A DNA stretch of 64,000 nt from Latrodectus hesperus (Eukaryota > Arthropoda > Arachnida > Araneae > Theridiidae). Below the pieces are notes generated by a model. It searched no databases. It was not told where the DNA came from and saw nothing but the letters and a program-made list of their open reading frames with translations. Where the stretch lies: positions 18,967,685 through 19,031,684 of the forward strand of contig JAJQOW010000014.1 of NCBI GenBank assembly GCA_037975125.1. The letters run 5' to 3'. A program made the translations under genes and the position numbers. Positions 10,324 to 19,993 of the stretch are shown here, piece after piece; position 1 is the stretch's first letter; each line of letters starts with the position of its first letter.

Positions 10324-11580
10324 ATGTCTCCACGACAGACAGAAATTCTGAAATCGGAAGTAGACAAGATGTTGAAATTGAAGGTGGTGGAACCAGGTGA
10401 ATCCGATTACACATCACCTTTAATATTAGTTGAAGCTCCTGGAAAAGAACCTCGTCCGTGCATTGATTATCGCAGGTTAAATGAGGTTACCAGAACGCAA
10501 TATTATCCATTACCAAATATTGAAGAGCGTGTTGAATCCGTTTCGAAAGCGAAGTTCATATCTTTATTAGACTTAACACGTGGTTATTGGCAGATACCTT
10601 TGAGTCCTAAGGCTCAAAGATATGCTACATTTACGACGACATTTGGTGTTTATAAACCTTTGAGAATGGCATTCGGTTTGAAGAATGCTCCTTACTATTT
10701 CAGTAAGTTAATGGCTGATTTATTAAAAAATTGCGAACATTTTGCTGTGCCTTATTTAGATGACATAGCTATATATTCACTTACCTGGTCTGATCACATC
10801 CAACATCTTAAATGTGTTCTGGAGAAGATTCGATTTGCGAAATTGACTGTAAAACCCCTAAAGTGCAAATTCGCTCAACTTCGTGTTAAATATTTGGGAC
10901 ACTTTGTAGGACAAGGTCAAAGAACACCAGGTGATATTAAAGTGAAAGCCATTACCGATTTCGAACGTCCCTCAAGCAAAACCGAAGTACGAGCTTTCCT
11001 AGGTCTTGTTGGGTACTATCGCAAGTATATACCAGAATTTTCGGTAGTTGCTGCGCCTTTATCCGACCTGTTAAAAGGGAAGTCCAAGAAAGGAAGTGTA
11101 ATATGGAATAATAACTGCGAAAAGGCATTTATAGAATTAAAGAACACTTTAATAAAGAAGCCTGTACTTTACAGTCCAGACTTTCAAAAACAATTTATCA
11201 TCATTCAATGTGGTGCCTCAAACTTAGGAATAGGTGTAGTTTTATCCCAGAGAGATCAAAATGGAAATGAACACCCTATCCTATTTCTGAGTAAAAAATT
11301 TTCGAAATCTGAGAAAAATTATAGCACTATAGAAAAGGAATGTGCAGCAATAATTTTTGCTGTTACTAAATTAAAATATTATTTAGATGGTCAGTATAAA
11401 TTTATTATCGAAACTGATCATAACCCTTTAGTTTGGTTAAAACATCATACAGGATCTAATCCCAGACTTTTAAGGTGGGCTTTGGTACTTCAAAGCCTAA
11501 ATTTTGATATTGTTCACAGAAAGGGCAAATTACATCAGAATGCCGATAGTCTCAGTAGAATGCTGAATAACCAAACTTAA
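10324..11580 (+). CDS. Gypsy reverse transcriptase-RNase H (418 codons)
   Basis: Copies element RNA into DNA and degrades the RNA strand. RT motifs in order: SPLILVEAPGKEPRPCIDYR, FISLLDLTRGYWQIPL, FGLKNAPYYFSKLM and the catalytic box YLDDIAIY. The RT connection AFLGLVGYYRKYIPEF leads into RNase H: NEHPILFLSKKFSKSEKNYS, EKECAAIIFAV, ETDHNPLVWL and HRKGKLHQNADSLSR. The first RNase H acid normally lies in a TDAS motif, but here the sequence is IIQCGASNLGIGVVLSQ, so the catalytic Asp is Gly. The start given is simply the first ATG; the true frame begins upstream. No integrase follows: the 3' end is 386 bp before the 3' LTR. Confidence 0.92.
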   Translation: MSPRQTEILKSEVDKMLKLKVVEPGESDYTSPLILVEAPGKEPRPCIDYRRLNEVTRTQYYPLPNIEERVESVSKAKFISLLDLTRGYWQIPLSPKAQRYATFTTTFGVYKPLRMAFGLKNAPYYFSKLMADLLKNCEHFAVPYLDDIAIYSLTWSDHIQHLKCVLEKIRFAKLTVKPLKCKFAQLRVKYLGHFVGQGQRTPGDIKVKAITDFERPSSKTEVRAFLGLVGYYRKYIPEFSVVAAPLSDLLKGKSKKGSVIWNNNCEKAFIELKNTLIKKPVLYSPDFQKQFIIIQCGASNLGIGVVLSQRDQNGNEHPILFLSKKFSKSEKNYSTIEKECAAIIFAVTKLKYYLDGQYKFIIETDHNPLVWLKHHTGSNPRLLRWALVLQSLNFDIVHRKGKLHQNADSLSRMLNNQT

Positions 11581-11966
11581 TTATTTTCTTTTTTTCTCAG
11601 ATATTAAATTAAAATGTTTTTTAATACAAACTTCCATTGTTGTTACATGTGTACATAATAATAAAATGTTTTTTATAATAAAAATGTGTCTATTTGTAAA
11701 TTTAGTTAGTGTTGAAAATCCTGTTGTGTTAGATAATTATTTTGTGCTATTTTGATATAATTTTATTTTGTATTTAATATTATATAATTCCATATAATTT
11801 TGTGTTTCAGCCAGAGTCCGATTGATCAGGGCTATCTGTAATACTAAATTTTGCTCTTTGTTGTTTGTGTGTGTTTTTTTCTTTTTTATTTGCAGGTTAA
11901 TTTCCTTAGAATGAGAAAAAGAAAAAAAAAAAAAAAAACTCCGGGGAAGGAAGGAATAATTTAGTC
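11581..11966 (+). other. Gypsy 3' untranslated region with polypurine tract
   Basis: AT-rich sequence ending in a long A/G-rich stretch (about 11910-11957) that includes CGGGGAAGGAAGGAA just upstream of the 3' LTR. This is the likely plus-strand primer tract. Confidence 0.6.
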
Positions 11967-12191
11967 TGTAATGTCTCACCATCGGCACTTTCGATTTTAA
12001 GATCCTATGTTTTTTTTTTTTTTTTTTTTTTTGTTTTTTTTTTGATTTTCAGAGAGACTCGTTGTACGCGAAGCAGGCGAGAGAGATTGTCGCGAACCCA
12101 TACATGGCTCCTTGTAAATTTTGTTCATTTTTTAATTAAATGTGTATGTTTCAAAATTGGAGTCATTTATTTGTTTGTTTGTTTCATAACA
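11967..12191 (+). repeat. Gypsy 3' LTR
   Basis: TGTAATG...CATAACA, matching 5750-5966. The longer T tract (about 12008-12040) accounts for most of the length difference. Confidence 0.92.
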
Positions 12192-12195
12192 ACAT
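12192..12195. repeat. ACAT target-site duplication of the gypsy element, right
   Basis: Perfect copy of the ACAT at 5746-5749. Confidence 0.85.
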
Positions 12196-12800
12196 ATGCG
12201 AAGTTAAGAATCGTTAGAATTAAAATCGTAAAATTATGGAAGTGCATTGTGTCCTATGCTGCTAAAAATAATACCCCAAGACTTAAAAGTTTGAATATAA
12301 TAAAAATGAAACCGTTTACTCACACAGATATACAAGAGCTTTTAAATTTTCCTTTTATAAAGCATTAAGTTGCAGAGAATACTCAATTCAGATGAATACA
12401 ATAACTGACCTTGGGAATAAAAATGAAACCGATCACAAAAATCCTAGACAAATTAGCAGGCGTCAGAATGATAAAAAAAAATTTCTCTTCCTGTAGTAGA
12501 AAGATTGATTAATATTCTTTCAAAATCAAAATTTGCAGCGGCACCTTTATTTAGCTCAAAAATTAAAGAAATTAAGAATAATAGGGCTTCCTATGTATTT
12601 TGTAAAGAGTCGCATTATTTATTGAACTGTTAATTTGCTGTAAGTTTATCGTTAGAAATTAAAATAATGACATAAAGAGTTTTAATTCCGATAATTTTGA
12701 AAATAACAAGCATATCAAAAATTGTGTTTTAACTAATAATTCATGTAAAAATGAAGTTTATTTACAAACTTTAACTGAGTGTGTTAATGGTAAGAGTTAA
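12196..12800 (+). pseudogene. BEL-1 gag, right part
   Basis: Continues the interrupted gag frame: after the ACAT repeat come RSLE-like residues, then YGSALCPMLLKIIPQDLK (in shifted frame, about 12240-12295) and FTHTDIQELLNF (about 12313-12350). This matches the DUF1759 segment with a SYG..L.PILL..(I/L)P motif. Many stops follow, and 12400-12800 has no further confident motif. Confidence 0.65.
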
Positions 12801-13290
12801 TAGCAATAATTTTTGACACTGGTAGCCAAAAGTCCTACGTGAATAAATTTATAAAATAATGGGTTTAAAATTCAAATAAAGAAGAAACTGTGACGCATAG
12901 ACTTTTTGGAGGAATTGGAAATATTGTAAAGCATAAGCGGTATCGTGTTAACAAGGCGTGATAAAAAATATATGTGGTAATAATTTGGCGTGATGGACCA
13001 AGAGTAAATTTGTGCTCCCATTTTTAAAATAAGTGATTCAAAGTATAAAAGTGAATTAAAAAATTTTGGTATTTTTGCCAGAGATGTAGAATTAAGAGGA
13101 AATTCCTGTTTGTACGAATAGAACCAAAACGAAATACACTTACACATTTGGGAAAATAAAATCGGTAATTTGCTTACGGGGAATATAGTGTATTTACCAT
13201 AAGGGTTAGTGGGTGAAAACCTATGTTTAGGATGGACAATCATGGGAAAACCCGTATACGAGAAAGCGCTTTTGAATAGTTCTGTTACTA
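12801..13290 (+). pseudogene. BEL-1 aspartic protease remnant
   Basis: FDTGSQKSYVNKF (about 12811-12850) is the BEL/Pao protease active-site motif (DTGSQxSYV). It is followed after frame changes by LFGGIGNIVKHKRYRVN (about 12900-12950), the second conserved block. Stops and indels are present. Confidence 0.7.
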
Positions 13291-15000
13291 TTGACTTTAC
13301 ACGTAGATTATGCTAAAATATCGGTTCCCTGGGAGTTAAATTCCATAGGTATTCACGATGCAAATGAAAGACATTCTAAAGCAGAAACACAAGAAGTTGT
13401 CTTAAAACATTTTCAAGAAACAGTAACCAAAGATCAAAACGATTGGTATCAGGTATGCTTACTTTGCTCAGTGAGTCATTTGTATTCGTCTGATCACATA
13501 AAAATAGCGAAAAAAGGCTTAGTAATACCGTGAAATCATTTAATTCTAGTAATGCGTTGAAAGTTCATAAGGATATATTTGATGGATGGGAAAAGGATAG
13601 CATTATTGAAAAAACTAACCACAATCAAAATGACACAATTTTTACAGATACCTAGGAACATTTCTTGCTTCATTGACCAATCATAAAGGAAAACTTAACC
13701 AAATTCGTCCCGTGTTTGATGGGTTCGCCGCAATTCGTAATTCTCCATCGTTAAATGAGTTTATCGAAAAGGGACTAATATGATAGAGCTAATACCAACG
13801 GTTTTAAATCATTTCAGATGGGGTAAAATCGGTGTAATAGTGGATATTCGCAGAGCATTTTTGTAGATTAGCCTACACGAAAATGATAGGGATTTTTTAA
13901 AATTTTTATAGTGGAGAGAAGTGGAGACTTAACATGTTATTTTTTACAAACATTGTTGCGTTGTTTAAGGTATTTCAGCTGTCATTTGAACAACCATCTG
14001 GAAAACATGCCAGAAAACTTGAAGAATTTGGCTAAAAAAATTAAAAGAATCCATGTATGTGAATGATTGTGTATCATCCGACTAGCGTATGTGAAATTTG
14101 ACTTGTTTGGGTGGATATTCTTCAAGAAATGATTCACTGTTTTAGGTCTTTCAGGGAACTTTGATAACGGTACTTTGTAATGTGACTTTAACGATATAAG
14201 CACTGATGACGAAAGCATAACTAAGCGATAGATCATTCTTGGCACATAAGAATTTTGACCCCATAGGGTTCATGTGCCAAGTAACTCTCATTCCAAAATT
14301 GCTTTTCCAAGATTGCTGGAAGATTCAAGCCTCTTAGGCTGCTGATCCACCTAACAATATCTTTCAAAAGTTTAACAATTGGAGAAATCAGCTCTCAGAT
14401 CAAAGAGACATTTCAATTCCTGGAAATTTCTCATGCTTGGATTTAAATGACTCAAATTTGATTCTAGATGTTTTTTGCGATTCCTCAAAACTTTCGCATG
14501 CTTTTGCCATTTTCTTAAGAACAGAAATGGGAGCTGAGGTTACTTGCCAATACAAGCAAGCTAGATAACGAGTATCTTCATTAAAAAGCGTGTATCTTCT
14601 AAGAATAGAGTTACTCTTATGCAACATTGGTGTAAGACTAGCAACATCGTAAAAAGTGATTTGAATTTAAAGGATGTTGAGACAATATATTAATTGGATT
14701 CAATGAACGCATCATGTTGAATAAAGAAAAATTGTCTATGGGTTGTATTTGTTGCCAACAGGGAGAAAGAAATTAATACTGTATCAGATGCTAGCCAATG
14801 GAACTATGTACTAGGTCCCAAATACCAGAAATCAAAAACGCTGCCGACCTGCCTTCTAGACGATATTCAGACTCATCTAAGAAAAATGGTAAAAATTTGG
14901 AGACCACCATAGCTGAAGGAATCTAAAAACAACTGGCCACATTATAAGTTGATTCCAGATGAAAAAATGGTAAATTCTGAGATTAAGAAAACTGAGGTAT
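13291..15000 (+). pseudogene. BEL-1 reverse transcriptase and RNase H remnant
   Basis: BEL/Pao RT motifs in scattered frames: ISVPWELNSIGIHDAN (13318-13365), VFDGFAAIRNSPSLNEFIEK (about 13708-13768), LIPTVLNHFRWGKIGVIVDI (about 13789-13848), RRAFL, ISLHENDRDFLKFL, then FDPMGFMCQVTLIPK (about 14248-14300). The RNase H part shows FCDSSKLSHAFAIFLRTEMG (about 14475-14530), and further on NWPHYKLIPDE. Numerous stops show it is non-functional. Family order is as expected. Confidence 0.75.
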
Positions 15001-15299
15001 TTTCTTTGAATAGAGAGTAAAGGACGAATATTATAATCAAATATCATCATATAAAAGAATAATAAGACTAACGGGTTAGATTTTCAAAATTTTCCGAAAT
15101 GCCAGGAGATAAATTTATGGACAATTACGTGCTGAGGAATTGAAAAAAGTCGAACTTTAATCATAAAGTCCACAATGAAGATTTTTTTAGTGGAAATGAC
15201 AGTAAAATTAAGTCTCTAAAAACAATAGGAATACAGAAGGACTCCTAAGGGTTAAAACCAAAATTTTCCTCAGATTGAATGAAAAAATTTTAAACTTAC

Positions 15300-16586
15300 G
15301 CTACTTTAACCTTCAAACCATAATGTGGTAAAAGGTCTAATAATTTACAAACATAAGGAATTAGGACATTCCGGAGTACCATTGAACGATAAAGAAAATC
15401 ACTAAGCACGCGTTGTATGCCAAAGATTTAATTATTCAAGACCAACAGATATTCGAAAGGGAACATTATCTACAGATCGAGTGAAGGAAGTTTGTATATT
15501 TGAGGTAGTTGGAGTAGATGTCGTTGGTCCTTTGTACCTTAAGGAAAATCAAAAAGCGTGGATATTCCTAATAACACTTGCTATTTACCGAGCGGTTAAC
15601 TTAGAGCTTTTGTATGCTCTTATTGATTGACAACTTCTTGAAGCTCTAAGAAGATTCATATCAAGACGTGGACGATTTTCGATTATATACTCGGATAATG
15701 GAACAAACTTCATGGATTTAATTTCGGGAAATTGAAAGGCGAAATCACTCCCATCAGTTGGAAGTTTATACTACTGCAGCTTCTTGGTGGGATGGGTTTT
15801 GGGAGTAATTAGTGGGACTAATGAAACATATTTTAAGAAAAATTCTCGGAAGAACTTTACTAAATTATGAGGAAATAATCACACACTATTCTATGCGATT
15901 GTGAAAGTCTTCTCAACTCGAGATATAAATAACCTGAATCTCGTTACACTAGCAATGTTTTCGTTAGGAAAGAAACAACGATGCGTCTGACCTTGAGTAA
16001 ATTGGCCAAGTTCATGGGAAAATTTTGAGCAAATGCTTAGGATACCAATTATGAATTTTGAAGGATATACGTTCCAGATTTCAATTTAAATATTTGGGGC
16101 AATTACGTGAAAATGTCAAGAAAAAAGATAATGTGCATGTTTATAAAGCAGGTGATATAGTGCTGGTGTAGAGTGAAAACACAAAGTGAGTTAACTGACC
16201 AATGGGTAGAATTTTAGGAACTCCCATTAAAGATAGGCTTTTTTGTCAAGCAAAAATAAAGACAAAATCAGGTGTCGATTATTCGACCGCTCCAAATACC
16301 CTGCCCTATGAAACTGGAAAGTGATGTTGTTAGTGTAAATAATACCACTACATTGCTTACGTCTAACAACATTGTAGTGTAAATGATACACTACATTGTT
16401 GTTAGACGTAAACAATACTACGTATGATTGTTTTAGTCCAAATCATGCTGGAGAAAACAAAACTGATTATGTCAAAAACTAATTCTGTGACAAATAGATA
16501 TGGTAGAGTTGTCCAAGTGCATCATCGCTTTGCATTATAATCTATTGAGTTTTAGCTTGAGCTAAATCTGAAACTCAAGAGCGGAG
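15300..16586 (+). pseudogene. BEL-1 integrase and pol C-terminus remnant
   Basis: Motifs in order: HKELGHSGV (zinc region, about 15350-15380), VVGVDVVGPLYLKENQKAWI (first D, about 15505-15565), FISRRGRFSIIYSDNGTNF (second D, about 15655-15712), and in another frame WWDGFWE with ILRKILGRTLLNYEEI (E region, about 15785-15880). Near the end, TNSVTNRYGRVVQVHHRFAL (about 16480-16540) matches the basic RSGRVVKxPxRF tail of BEL pol. AAGAGCGGAG at 16577-16586 is a plausible polypurine tract before the 3' LTR. Confidence 0.72.
16352..16416. repeat. Inverted repeat: 30-bp arms, 5-nt loop, in BEL-1 pol tail
   Basis: Arms 16352-16381 and 16387-16416 are complementary at 28 of 30 positions around an AATGA loop; the core of arm 1 is TTACGTCTAACAACATTGTA. 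It interrupts the reading of the BEL-1 pol C-terminus. Confidence 0.85.
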
Positions 16587-17010
16587 TGTCGAGAAAACCA
16601 AAAGCTAACTTTTAATTTTGACTTTAACTGCAACTGAAATTAACAGATAACGAGAGAGATTTGTTTTTGTAAACAGTTGAATGAATGTAACGGAAAGAAG
16701 AGGTTAAGCATTTGAGTATGATTTTTGTTATAATTCTTAATTCTTATTAAATTTTTATTAAAAGAAGTTTATTCTTTTAACGATGAACCTGATTTACAAT
16801 TTTAATGACAAATTTAAAATAGAGTAGCAATCCTTTTGCAACGAAAACCGAAGGTAAACTAAGTAGGCTTTACCCCAAAAATTGATAAAAATTTGCAGTA
16901 CAAATAGAGAAACAGGTAAGGAGATTTTACATTTGCCTTTAATTAGGAATGCAATTTTTATTAGAATAAGAAAAGTATGTAGGAAATTTTTATAACTTTT
17001 TTGTGTCACT
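16587..17010 (+). repeat. BEL-1 3' LTR
   Basis: Starts TGTCGAGAAAACC directly after a purine-rich tract and ends near GTGTCACT at 17010. It aligns along its length with 4513-4933 with many small differences. Confidence 0.72.
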
Positions 17011-17780
17011 AAGAGAAGAATTTTAGATATTGAAATATAGGAAAACCGTACGCAAAGTTATCAGGAATTACTTTGTTTACAGGAAATTTAATTCACTCTC
17101 AATAGATACTCCAACAGCTCCATTACTAATAGATCCATTCAGAACGGCTTCTATGTGTGAAATAATTAGAAATAACTTTACGGGATTGTAATGCAGCCAA
17201 AAAATTTTGTATTGCAATTTATATTTGTGCTATATTTTGAGCAATTCAACTGGAAATGACCACTTCACTATCCACAGGACAATTTTCGCAATCATTACGA
17301 ATATTTATAGCACGTCGAGGAAAACCGACAAGGTAGTTTACTCAGATAATGGGAAAAACTTTGTTGGAGCGAACATCTTAAGAAAAGGATTTACAGGGAT
17401 GCAGTAGAAAAGTGCATCACTGTCAAGAAAAGCCAATTAGAAGTTTATCCCACAATCTGCATCATGGTGGAGTGGCTTCTGGGAATGTTTGATTGGAGTA
17501 ATCAAGAGAATATTTTGGAAAGTTTTGGGACAAACCTCTCTCCACTTTGAAGAATTAAGCATTGTTTTGTAAGCCAAAGAAACTGGTACACCTGATTTAG
17601 ACTTCTCGGATAGTAAATCTTTAAATAAAAGGTATGTCTATCGCCAGAGACTTCGACAGGATGTTTGATAACGTTTTCGCTTAGAATACTTAGGATAACA
17701 TAGGCAGTTTGTAAGAAAAGTGCGACATTCACCACTCTAATATTCGTTACGTACGTATCACATGTAAGTCCAAATTCAAA
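17011..17780 (+). pseudogene. BEL-2: BEL/Pao pol remnant, right part (integrase)
   Basis: Picks up exactly where 4209-4512 stops. From the AAGAG repeat it reads EEF, then ILKYRKTVRKVIRN, LSIDTPTAPLLIDPFRTASM (about 17097-17156), LEMTTSLSTGQFSQSLRIFI (another frame, about 17250-17310), VVYSDNGKNFVGANILRKGF (17331-17390, catalytic D of DNG), and WWSGFWECLIGVIKRIFWK (about 17465-17521, catalytic E). RLRQDV and REVRH-like residues follow to about 17740. Stops and frameshifts are present. Confidence 0.75.
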
Positions 17781-17893
17781 AAGCCCAGAAAGGAGCTTTC
17801 AGATATGAATGAAATTCTTTGTCGGAGTTCATTAATGACTCATTATCACTCAAGTCATGAGGCATATTTTCTTGGCTTTTGGTTTCTTAAATT

Positions 17894-18146
17894 AAACCTG
17901 AGCTGAGTATAATCCAGGATTCCAAATTCTAAATTTTTTATAGATAAAGAAATGCTGCCAAGATAACGTATTGTGACGTGCCCGATGACGTAAATACTAG
18001 AGTTGCCAAAATAGAACTTTGTACATAATTTTAATAAGTCCTATATCTATGACGTAATAAAAACCAGGTACCAGATACATAAGAAAATATGCCAAAAAAT
18101 CGCCAAACTCAGAATTTGGCATCTTGGATTACAGGGCATCTGTGCC
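17894..18146 (+). mobile_element. MITE family copy A (diverged)
   Basis: About 250 bp matching the four copies at 33283-35068: GTATAATCCAGGATTCCAAA near the left end, GTGACGTGCCCGATGACGTA inside, and CAGAATTTGGCATCTTGGAT to GGCATCTGTGCC at the right end. The left end is too diverged to define a target duplication. Confidence 0.75.
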
Positions 18147-18149
18147 CCA

Positions 18150-18720
18150 ACATGCTAAGGCAATTTATATGTTGGATGCTTACCGCTTTTGTCTTTCTTT
18201 CAATATCATTCCAAGCATAAATTCTCAAACGCAATGCTCCAATGAGGTCAATTTCATTAGGCGGATCCAATCAAAATTCATAATCACTCATGAAAATTTT
18301 TCTACGATATTTGCGCCTTAAGCTGTTGATTCTGCCCTAATCACAAAGAGTTGTTAAACAAAAGTTATATTAGAATAAACACTACACGAATCGCACCAAA
18401 ATCTGGAGCTTCAACTTGAGCAGTTAAATTATCCACAATTAGAAGAATTTTGACTTTCCGTTAAAAAAAATTATCCAAGTCTTTCAGTCAATTTTCATAA
18501 ATATTCTCAGTCACTTGAACTTTAATGTTATCATAGTATTCTGCAGTTAGTATTCGGGTATTTTTTTTAACTTCAAATATTTTCCTATATACGAAAAGCA
18601 GAGGAAAATTTTCGATTCAGATCATGTTCGCTGCGAGGAATACCATAATTCTTTGCCTCTTTAAGTACATGTTACTTGCGAATTAACTAATACAATAGAT
18701 TTCCCTGACAAAATCTTTAT
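18150..18720 (-). pseudogene. Tigger/pogo (jerky-like, DDE_1) transposase remnant A
   Basis: Minus-strand DDE_1 transposase fragment. Across several frames it reads VQVTENIYENWLKDL, then KILLIVDNLTAQ (second catalytic D, + positions about 18413-18458), VEAPDFGAIRVVFIL, and INSLRRKYRRKIFMSDYE. These match the Tigger/jerky pattern LL(V/L)DNxxxH, (V/I)xxLPPNxTxxxQPxDxG and YRR. The QPxD-containing stretch is degraded. Similar YRR and MSDY residues occur in remnant B at 41330-42340, suggesting a related family. Confidence 0.6.
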
Positions 18721-19029
18721 GTAAAAATGAAAAATTATTATTTACAAACTTTGTTATACTCAAGGTATTTTAGGTATTTTTGTTGTATATTTAATGATTA
18801 TATATATCATTGGAACAAAAAATAACAAAAACTCTACAGAAAAATATACGCAATTCCATTATTTTTACTGTACAGATAAAAAATGAAAAGACGTAAATTT
18901 TGAGGATCGGTCATTTTTTTATTACTTAAAAATATTCCAAACGTCACTTAAAAATATTCTGAAAATAATGTTACCTATCTATGTTTTGTTACTTAGCAAT
19001 AAACCCTATAAATAATGTGACCATAGACT

Positions 19030-19235
19030 CGCCATGGCTTAGTTGTCGGACAGCGCTCTTCGAAGCATGAATTACGAAGTTTGATCCCAACCACAATTGA
19101 AATAATGGGAGATAAGTGTTGCGCTTCTGTATACGCATCTGTTTGGGGTAGATTTCTGAGAATTTTCCGGGTTTCCTCTATTGCAACACGGGAATATCTA
19201 TAAATGGCCCATTATCTGTGAAAAGTCCATCCAGA
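19030..19235 (+). repeat. Probable tRNA-derived SINE
   Basis: TGGCTTAGTTGTCGG (about 19036-19050) resembles an A box and GTTTGATCCCAACC (about 19079-19092) a B box, at tRNA-like spacing, followed by a moderately GC-rich tail. The tail does not end in a clean duplication that I can see. Confidence 0.5.
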
Positions 19236-19344
19236 AGACAAACATTGGGTATTTAAATGCCTTATAAGGGCTTATAGCCCTTTAGCCTATTACGTGAGCT
19301 CCAATATGTCAGTATCTTCCCGTTAAAAACAGCAAATTGAAGCA

Positions 19345-19560
19345 TCATTTGTCACGGATAATGATTAAAAGTGGTGGAACTCTCTTCCCTCACTGGGTTT
19401 GCTGAAACTTTGTGTGATGGGCATGTGTCCATGCTAATCTGTGAGAACCAAACTCTTTCCTTTGCTGTGACGTGGATGTGGAGAGGAGGGTGCCAGCTCA
19501 GGTGTGACCTAGCCACCTCACCGTGACTCAAAACTACGAGGCACTTGGTGACACACAAGT
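19345..19560 (-). repeat. Second GC-rich SINE-like repeat, minus strand
   Basis: A block about 50% GC in 30% GC surroundings. Read on the minus strand it opens a 68-codon frame (CLVVLSHGEVARSHLSWHPP) reminiscent of translated SINE sequence frequent in spider gene predictions (from general memory, not searched). I do not regard the frame as a gene. Confidence 0.4.
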
Positions 19561-19575
19561 ATTACAAACCCATTA

Positions 19576-19620
19576 AACTTACATTATTACAAAGGTAAAA
19601 CTTACATTATTACAAAGGTA
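19576..19620. repeat. 22-23 bp tandem duplication
   Basis: AACTTACATTATTACAAAGG occurs twice back to back. Confidence 0.85.
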
Positions 19621-19740
19621 ATATGCCCATAAAAATGCTGTTTGTACAAATTATAATTTTTTTTAGTTCAATCAAGATAGCTGTCAGACAACTGAATCAA
19701 ACTCTCATGATTATTATACAAATTATTCATAAAATAAGAT

Positions 19741-19822
19741 TTGTCATTTTCAGATGGTTGGTTGGTTGGGTTTTATGGCGTAAGGTCCAAATAAGGACAA
19801 GCTGCGCCATTGTCATTTTCAG
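19741..19822. repeat. 56-bp insert flanked by a perfect 13-bp direct repeat
   Basis: TTGTCATTTTCAG at 19741-19753 is repeated exactly at 19810-19822. The 56 bp between them start ATGGTTGGTTGGTTGGG and end GACAAGCTGCGCCA, with complementary TGGCG and CGCCA. A perfect flanking duplication of this length is the signature of target-primed or similar insertion. Confidence 0.7.
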
Positions 19823-19849
19823 AAGTGCCTGCAGCTAAATTTTTAGCTA

Positions 19850-19993
<144 letters not shown>

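Larger units (their letters stand above)
5750..12191 (+). mobile_element. GMR1-like Ty3/gypsy LTR retrotransposon, 6.4 kb, nested in BEL-1 gag
   Basis: Near-identical LTRs (217 and 225 bp) with TG...CA ends are flanked by a perfect ACAT duplication. The internal order is leader, Gag, aspartic protease, integrase, reverse transcriptase, RNase H. Integrase lies upstream of RT, a copia-like order known in the GMR1 group of Ty3/gypsy elements, whereas the RT itself (SPLILVEAPGKEPRPCIDYR, YLDD box) is clearly Ty3/gypsy. LTR identity indicates a recent insertion. Pol is nevertheless broken by a frameshift near 8845-8890, a TAA at 10103-10105 and a frameshift near 10245, and the RNase H site is altered. 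The copy is therefore probably not autonomous. Confidence 0.92.
4513..17010 (+). mobile_element. BEL-1: degenerate BEL/Pao LTR retrotransposon hosting a nested gypsy element
   Basis: Two diverged direct repeats (about 4513-4933 and 16587-17010) bracket recognisable BEL/Pao gag (DUF1759-like), aspartic protease, reverse transcriptase, RNase H and integrase remnants, all on the plus strand and in the usual BEL order. A GMR1-like gypsy element occupies 5750-12191 within gag. Without it, BEL-1 is about 6.05 kb. Stops and frameshifts occur throughout, and the LTRs differ by many substitutions and indels, so the insertion is old and the element inactive. It lies inside the pol of another BEL/Pao remnant (BEL-2). 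Confidence 0.8.

Noticed and set aside
14230..14282. Small inverted repeat CTTGGCACAT...ATGTGCCAAG as another MITE copy
   Set aside because: The sequence between reads as BEL-1 pol (FDPMGFMCQVTLIPK), and only 10 bp match; it lacks the MITE interior.
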